Shown here: in pieces, positions 6,790 through 7,579 of the stretch
How positions within the stretch are numbered: position 1 is the first letter of the stretch
How the letters are laid out: each line of letters opens with the position of its first letter
Source: Sandaracinaceae bacterium
GTDB taxonomy: Bacteria > Myxococcota_A > Polyangia > Polyangiales > Houyiibacteriaceae
Reading direction: 5' to 3'
Length of the DNA: 7,579 nt
Assembly: GCA_012514415.1 (NCBI GenBank)
Contig: JAAZAH010000420.1
Span: 1-7,579, forward strand
Translations under genes and position numbers: made by a program
The notes under the pieces: model-generated
The model's database searches: none
The model's input: the letters and a program-made list of their open reading frames with translations, nothing else
What the model was told of the DNA's origin: nothing

Positions 6790-7579
6790 GCCCACGCGTT
6801 GCATGAGCTGCGTCGCTTCAGAGCGCAGCTGATGCCTCAAAAAATCGCGGATGAAATGCGGCTTTGCGGGCCGATTGAGCCCAAGTGTCCGAACGCGTGC
6901 TCGGAAGGCACTCTCTCCAGCGAGTCGTGCAAAATCGGCGAGCAGCCGATAGGCGACGCCATGGTTCTTTTCGAAGTAGCGTCGCCGCGAGTCGTACCAA
7001 AAGTTTGGCATGGGGGTGTCGGGTGATTGAAGTCCCGTGGTCGCCGATCCGATGTGGACGACGCGGCTACGCTTCGCATAACCGACGTCGTAGCCCGCAG
7101 CACGTGCGCGCTTACAAAGATCCGTTTCCTCAAAATAGAGGAAGAAGCCCTCGTCAAAGAATCCAATCTCGTCGAGGACCTCGCGACGAATCAGCACGCT
7201 CATGCCCCCGACCCAATCGACGATGCGTTCTTCGATCTCATCCCCAATCGGGACGCGGTATGGCGCGAGGAGGCGCGAAACAAGCCCGAGCCGGACGCCA
7301 TCTTCGAACTCACTTTGGAGGCTCGGAAAGCGGAAGGCGGTGCAATGCGGGTTTCCGTCCTCGCCGCGTGCAGCGCTTCCAACGATGCCCGCGCGGGGGT
7401 GCCTTCGGAAGAAATCGACAAGCTCTTCGACCGCGTCGGGATCCGGGAAGCAATCTGGATTCAAAATATAAAAATAATCCGGGGGGGGCTCGGTCGCCAG
7501 CGCGAGACGAAAGCCGACGTTGTTGCCGAATCCGTAGCCGCCATTTCGGCCCGAGTTTTGGATGTGCACCCGCTCGGGC
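6775..7579 (-). CDS. Family 2 glycosyltransferase, rhamnosyltransferase-like (5' end outside window)
   Basis: This is a GT-A fold glycosyltransferase of family GT2, probably transferring a sugar from a nucleotide donor during synthesis of a surface polysaccharide such as O-antigen, on the cytoplasmic face of the membrane. The reading frame is open to the right edge, so the true start and the first nucleotide-binding strand lie beyond it. Numbering from the valine codon at 7569: NGGYGFGNN (9-17) matches the family's NLGFGxGNN element; ILNPDCFPDPDA (35-46) holds the DxD-like Asp at the metal/nucleotide site; VDWVGGMSVLIRRE (117-130) and GFFDEGFFLYFEETDLCKR (136-154) form the acceptor and catalytic-base region; VVHIGS (160-165) follows. 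It matches the WcaE/RfbF-like group by motif. Donor and acceptor cannot be told from the sequence. The gene converges on mbnH with a 51-base gap and shares no evident function with it. A run of eight C bases encodes Pro codons near 7481-7488. Confidence 0.93.
   Translation of the reverse strand, partial: PERVHIQNSGRNGGYGFGNNVGFRLALATEPPPDYFYILNPDCFPDPDAVEELVDFFRRHPRAGIVGSAARGEDGNPHCTAFRFPSLQSEFEDGVRLGLVSRLLAPYRVPIGDEIEERIVDWVGGMSVLIRREVLDEIGFFDEGFFLYFEETDLCKRARAAGYDVGYAKRSRVVHIGSATTGLQSPDTPMPNFWYDSRRRYFEKNHGVAYRLLADFARLAGESAFRARVRTLGLNRPAKPHFIRDFLRHQLRSEATQLMQRVGKAPL

Noticed and set aside
1..7579. CRISPR arrays, tRNA or rRNA genes, insertion sequences, attachment sites
   Set aside because: No spaced direct repeats, cloverleaf-like stretches, rRNA signatures, transposase motifs or terminal inverted repeats were seen; genes fill nearly the whole window.

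Overview
The window is GC-rich, tightly packed bacterial chromosome. The organism is probably a Gram-negative bacterium of the former Deltaproteobacteria, with Myxococcota or a related phylum the best guess. The reasons are a RecBCD-type repair locus, two predicted lipoproteins, one of which continues after its lipidated Cys with Gly and three Asp residues (a tail common in myxobacterial lipoproteins), and strong GC bias at third codon positions. The phylum is an inference, because no rRNA or other marker gene is present.

Layout. (1) Positions 1-1178, minus strand: the N-terminal third of RecB, cut by the left window edge. (2) 1182-4508, minus: a complete recC, ending three bases before the recB start, so the two form an operon read recC then recB; recD is not in the window. 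(3) 4509-4631: a short divergent intergenic region that must hold the recC and mbnP promoters. It contains a hairpin plus T-tract on the recC leader strand. (4) 4632-5543 and 5536-6723, plus: an overlapping gene pair encoding an MbnP-type copper-binding lipoprotein and an MbnH-type di-haem enzyme of the cytochrome c peroxidase/MauG superfamily. (5) 6724-6774: a short convergent gap with repeated GGCGCC motifs. (6) 6775-7579, minus: the C-terminal part of a family 2 glycosyltransferase, cut by the right edge.

How the genes work together. RecB and RecC are subunits of exodeoxyribonuclease V, which processes double-strand DNA ends for recombination. MbnP and MbnH belong to a system first noticed as a 'metallo-mystery pair'. 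In the characterised methanotroph pair, MbnH forms a bis-Fe(IV) state and oxidises a Trp of MbnP to kynurenine, which is needed for copper binding. Here the pair stands alone, with no methanobactin genes in view, and both proteins carry lipoprotein signals. It is the most interesting content of the window. The glycosyltransferase probably belongs to a surface polysaccharide locus extending to the right and looks unrelated to the other genes. No RNA genes, mobile elements or CRISPR arrays were seen.
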